A program made the position numbers and the translations under genes. A DNA stretch of 64,000 nt from positions 434,001 to 498,000 of the forward strand of contig NZ_JAGILA010000003.1 in the NCBI RefSeq assembly GCF_017874595.1. The letters are read 5' to 3'. The first letter of the stretch is position 1, and each line of letters starts with the position of its first letter. This document shows positions 62,803 through 64,000 of this stretch, piece after piece. This DNA comes from Sinorhizobium kostiense (lineage in GTDB: Bacteria; Pseudomonadota; Alphaproteobacteria; Rhizobiales; Rhizobiaceae). The notes beneath the pieces are model-generated. The model had not been told where the DNA came from. It made no database searches and worked only from the letters and a program-made list of their open reading frames with translations.

Positions 62803-63840
62803 CTATTTGTTTGTTGTTTCTTCGAGTGCCGCGATTGTCGTAAGTATCTCGTCGAACGATGGCGGCCTGTCATCGAACATCATGGGGGCCATCGCCCTGT
62901 AGTCGGCGCGGAGGTCCTTGATCCGGTTTTTGTCCGGCAGGAGCCGTAGCGTACCAGGACGGGCGGTGTCGTAACTAGCCCAGCCGGAACGGAAGAAGGT
63001 AGCCTTGTGCTTGGCCACCTGCGCGAGAAGCTCGAAATCGGTCGCGGCGGCTTTGCCTTCGTGCGTGGCAAGCAGCATGGCGAGATCGTAATAGTGCCGC
63101 GAGAAATATTGTGGCGTGGGGGACTCTGCAGGGCGGTGCGCCTCGGCATGCAACGCAGTCGCCTTCTCCCAGAAGGTGCGGTGGGCAGAGAGGACGATGA
63201 CGGTGGTGTCGGGGTTATCGAAGAAGCCGGGATAGTCGTCCGCCGCATAGGGTCGGATTATCCGTTTCTCTATCGGCCAAGGGTCTCCGCGGGCGCCAAG
63301 TTCGAGCTTCACCCGTGGTGTGATGTATCCCATGCTCTCGTATTCGGTCGCGGCGAGCGCGTTGGGATAGTGGAAGTTCACCGTCTGCGCGTCGGTGGCA
63401 TCTATCTCCAGCGACCACTCGCCTTTCGTCGGCTCCCCGAGTTGCTCGACGATCGCCGACCGAAGAGCCGGAAGCAGCTTCTCGGCAATATGCTCCTCGA
63501 TATCGCTCACAAGGGCTTCAATGAGTTTGTTCGCCTGTTTCTTGCTGATGCCTTCTTTCTCGGGATCGCGGTCACCCGTGTAACCGAGATCCGCTCGATC
63601 GAAAGAGAGATCGATATCTTCGGAAAACCGGCGTATCGCACCAAACGCCTTGGAGAGGGAGGTGCCACCCTTGAAGACAAGGGTGGCCGCGTCTTTCTCC
63701 TGCAGTCCGAAAAGCCGCTTCAATGTCCAGCAGACCCAGAAGTCCTTTTCGATGATCGTATTGGCGACGCCTCGGCCAGCACCCGTTTCGCCAAACAGGG
63801 CCGCCCGATCGCGATCTGAAAGAAGAGCGACCTTATCCAT
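62803..63840 (-). CDS. AbiEii-type nucleotidyltransferase toxin
   Basis: A 345-aa protein of the AbiEii/AbiGii nucleotidyltransferase family. The DNA-polymerase-beta-like active site is VFKGGTSLSKAF (GGTS at 58-61) followed by EDIDLSF (75-77), and the early EKDFWVCWTL motif is typical. AbiEii toxins block growth by modifying a nucleic-acid target (for related enzymes, tRNA) when phage infection disturbs the antitoxin. I start it at the ATG overlapping the upstream partner gene by 8 nt; 47 extra open codons upstream are that partner in another frame. Confidence 0.9.
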   Translation of the reverse strand: MDKVALLSDRDRAALFGETGAGRGVANTIIEKDFWVCWTLKRLFGLQEKDAATLVFKGGTSLSKAFGAIRRFSEDIDLSFDRADLGYTGDRDPEKEGISKKQANKLIEALVSDIEEHIAEKLLPALRSAIVEQLGEPTKGEWSLEIDATDAQTVNFHYPNALAATEYESMGYITPRVKLELGARGDPWPIEKRIIRPYAADDYPGFFDNPDTTVIVLSAHRTFWEKATALHAEAHRPAESPTPQYFSRHYYDLAMLLATHEGKAAATDFELLAQVAKHKATFFRSGWASYDTARPGTLRLLPDKNRIKDLRADYRAMAPMMFDDRPPSFDEILTTIAALEETTNK

Positions 63841-64000
63841 CGACCTCACCCGACGCTGCGTTGGCGATCGAGACGAGCGTCGGCCGCATCCAGGCAGGCG
63901 CTTGGACAGCAGTGGATGCGAGTGTCTTCTTGTCGCTGGCCGACAGACGACGCGCCGCGATCTGCGCAACGTCACAGGCACGTACCGCCCCCACGTGACG
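63833..64000 (-). CDS. Partner gene of the AbiEii-type toxin, 3' end only (AbiEi/DUF6088-like)
   Basis: The last 55 codons of a gene running off the window edge. The end reads VAQIAARRLSASDKK and then PAWMRPTLVSIANAASGEVDG before TAA. Overlap of 8 nt with the toxin gene and the order antitoxin-then-toxin match AbiE-type systems. The DNA-binding N-terminus that would confirm it as the antitoxin lies outside the window. Confidence 0.65.
   Translation of the reverse strand, partial: RHVGAVRACDVAQIAARRLSASDKKTLASTAVQAPAWMRPTLVSIANAASGEVDG

Overview
The window is GC-rich, densely packed DNA with short Shine-Dalgarno-led genes, many ATGA-type overlaps and alphaproteobacterial gene families: an AapJQMP amino-acid ABC transporter, AfuA/FbpB-type ABC transporters, FCD-type GntR and LysR regulators, uronate dehydrogenase and a hydantoinase pair. 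This suggests a member of the Rhizobiales (Rhizobium/Ensifer/Mesorhizobium-like). I see no rRNA, tRNA, CRISPR array, replication origin or intact insertion sequence. The gene mix (catabolic islands, transporters, regulators, defence-type genes, broken genes) looks like an accessory replicon or accessory chromosomal region.

1-26.4 kb is a large plus-strand catabolic island. It holds two SDR dehydrogenases, a thiamine-diphosphate enzyme, a HyuA/HyuB hydantoinase/oxoprolinase pair, a class I aminotransferase, a uronate-dehydrogenase-like enzyme and a DAO-type flavoprotein. A broken GNAT gene follows. Then come a minus-strand aconitase, a divergent GntR regulator with what looks like two winged-helix domains, an isocitrate/isopropylmalate-type dehydrogenase, a three-gene ABC importer, an Asp/Glu-racemase-like protein, a Tat-exported amidohydrolase, an OtnK/OtnC kinase-decarboxylase pair, an RraA-like protein, an aldehyde dehydrogenase, a cupin and an ABM protein. 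A repeated AAAAAGCCAA-type motif lies in the acn/gntR and the dehydrogenase promoters and is a good candidate GntR operator.

26.5-40.3 kb is a minus-strand block running patB-like, ridA, aapJ, aapQ, aapM, aapP, then an unrecognised 594-aa gene followed by larC2-like, larC, larE, larB and a nickel transporter gene. The Lar proteins make the nickel-pincer nucleotide cofactor, yet no lactate racemase (LarA) gene is present; the 594-aa protein occupies its place. A LysR gene diverges from patB. A 32-nt motif at its start is repeated (24 of 32 positions identical) upstream of the lar operon, suggesting one regulator for transport, amino-acid conversion and cofactor synthesis.

40.3-49.9 kb contains ordinary accessory metabolism: an esterase, an MFS transporter, a cupin, a zinc alcohol dehydrogenase, a flavin amine oxidase, a GcvA-like LysR regulator, an NmrA-like reductase and an azoreductase with a divergent HxlR regulator. 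It also contains a Nudix gene broken by an in-frame TAG.

49.9-53.1 kb is the most striking element: a minus-strand three-gene cassette made of a 58-aa glycine-rich precursor-like peptide, a TauD/clavaminate-synthase-like Fe(II)/2-oxoglutarate oxygenase and a peptidase-less ABC exporter. It looks like a compact ribosomally made, post-translationally modified peptide (RiPP) system in which a 2OG oxygenase is the only modifying enzyme.

53.3-64 kb resembles a repair/defence neighbourhood: an SbcD/SbcC-like (YhaO/YhaN-like) pair, a NYN-domain protein, an HNH-RecQ helicase fusion, a small unknown gene, a truncated frameshifted resolvase abutting a cold-shock gene, and an AbiEii-type nucleotidyltransferase toxin with the end of its partner gene running off the window.
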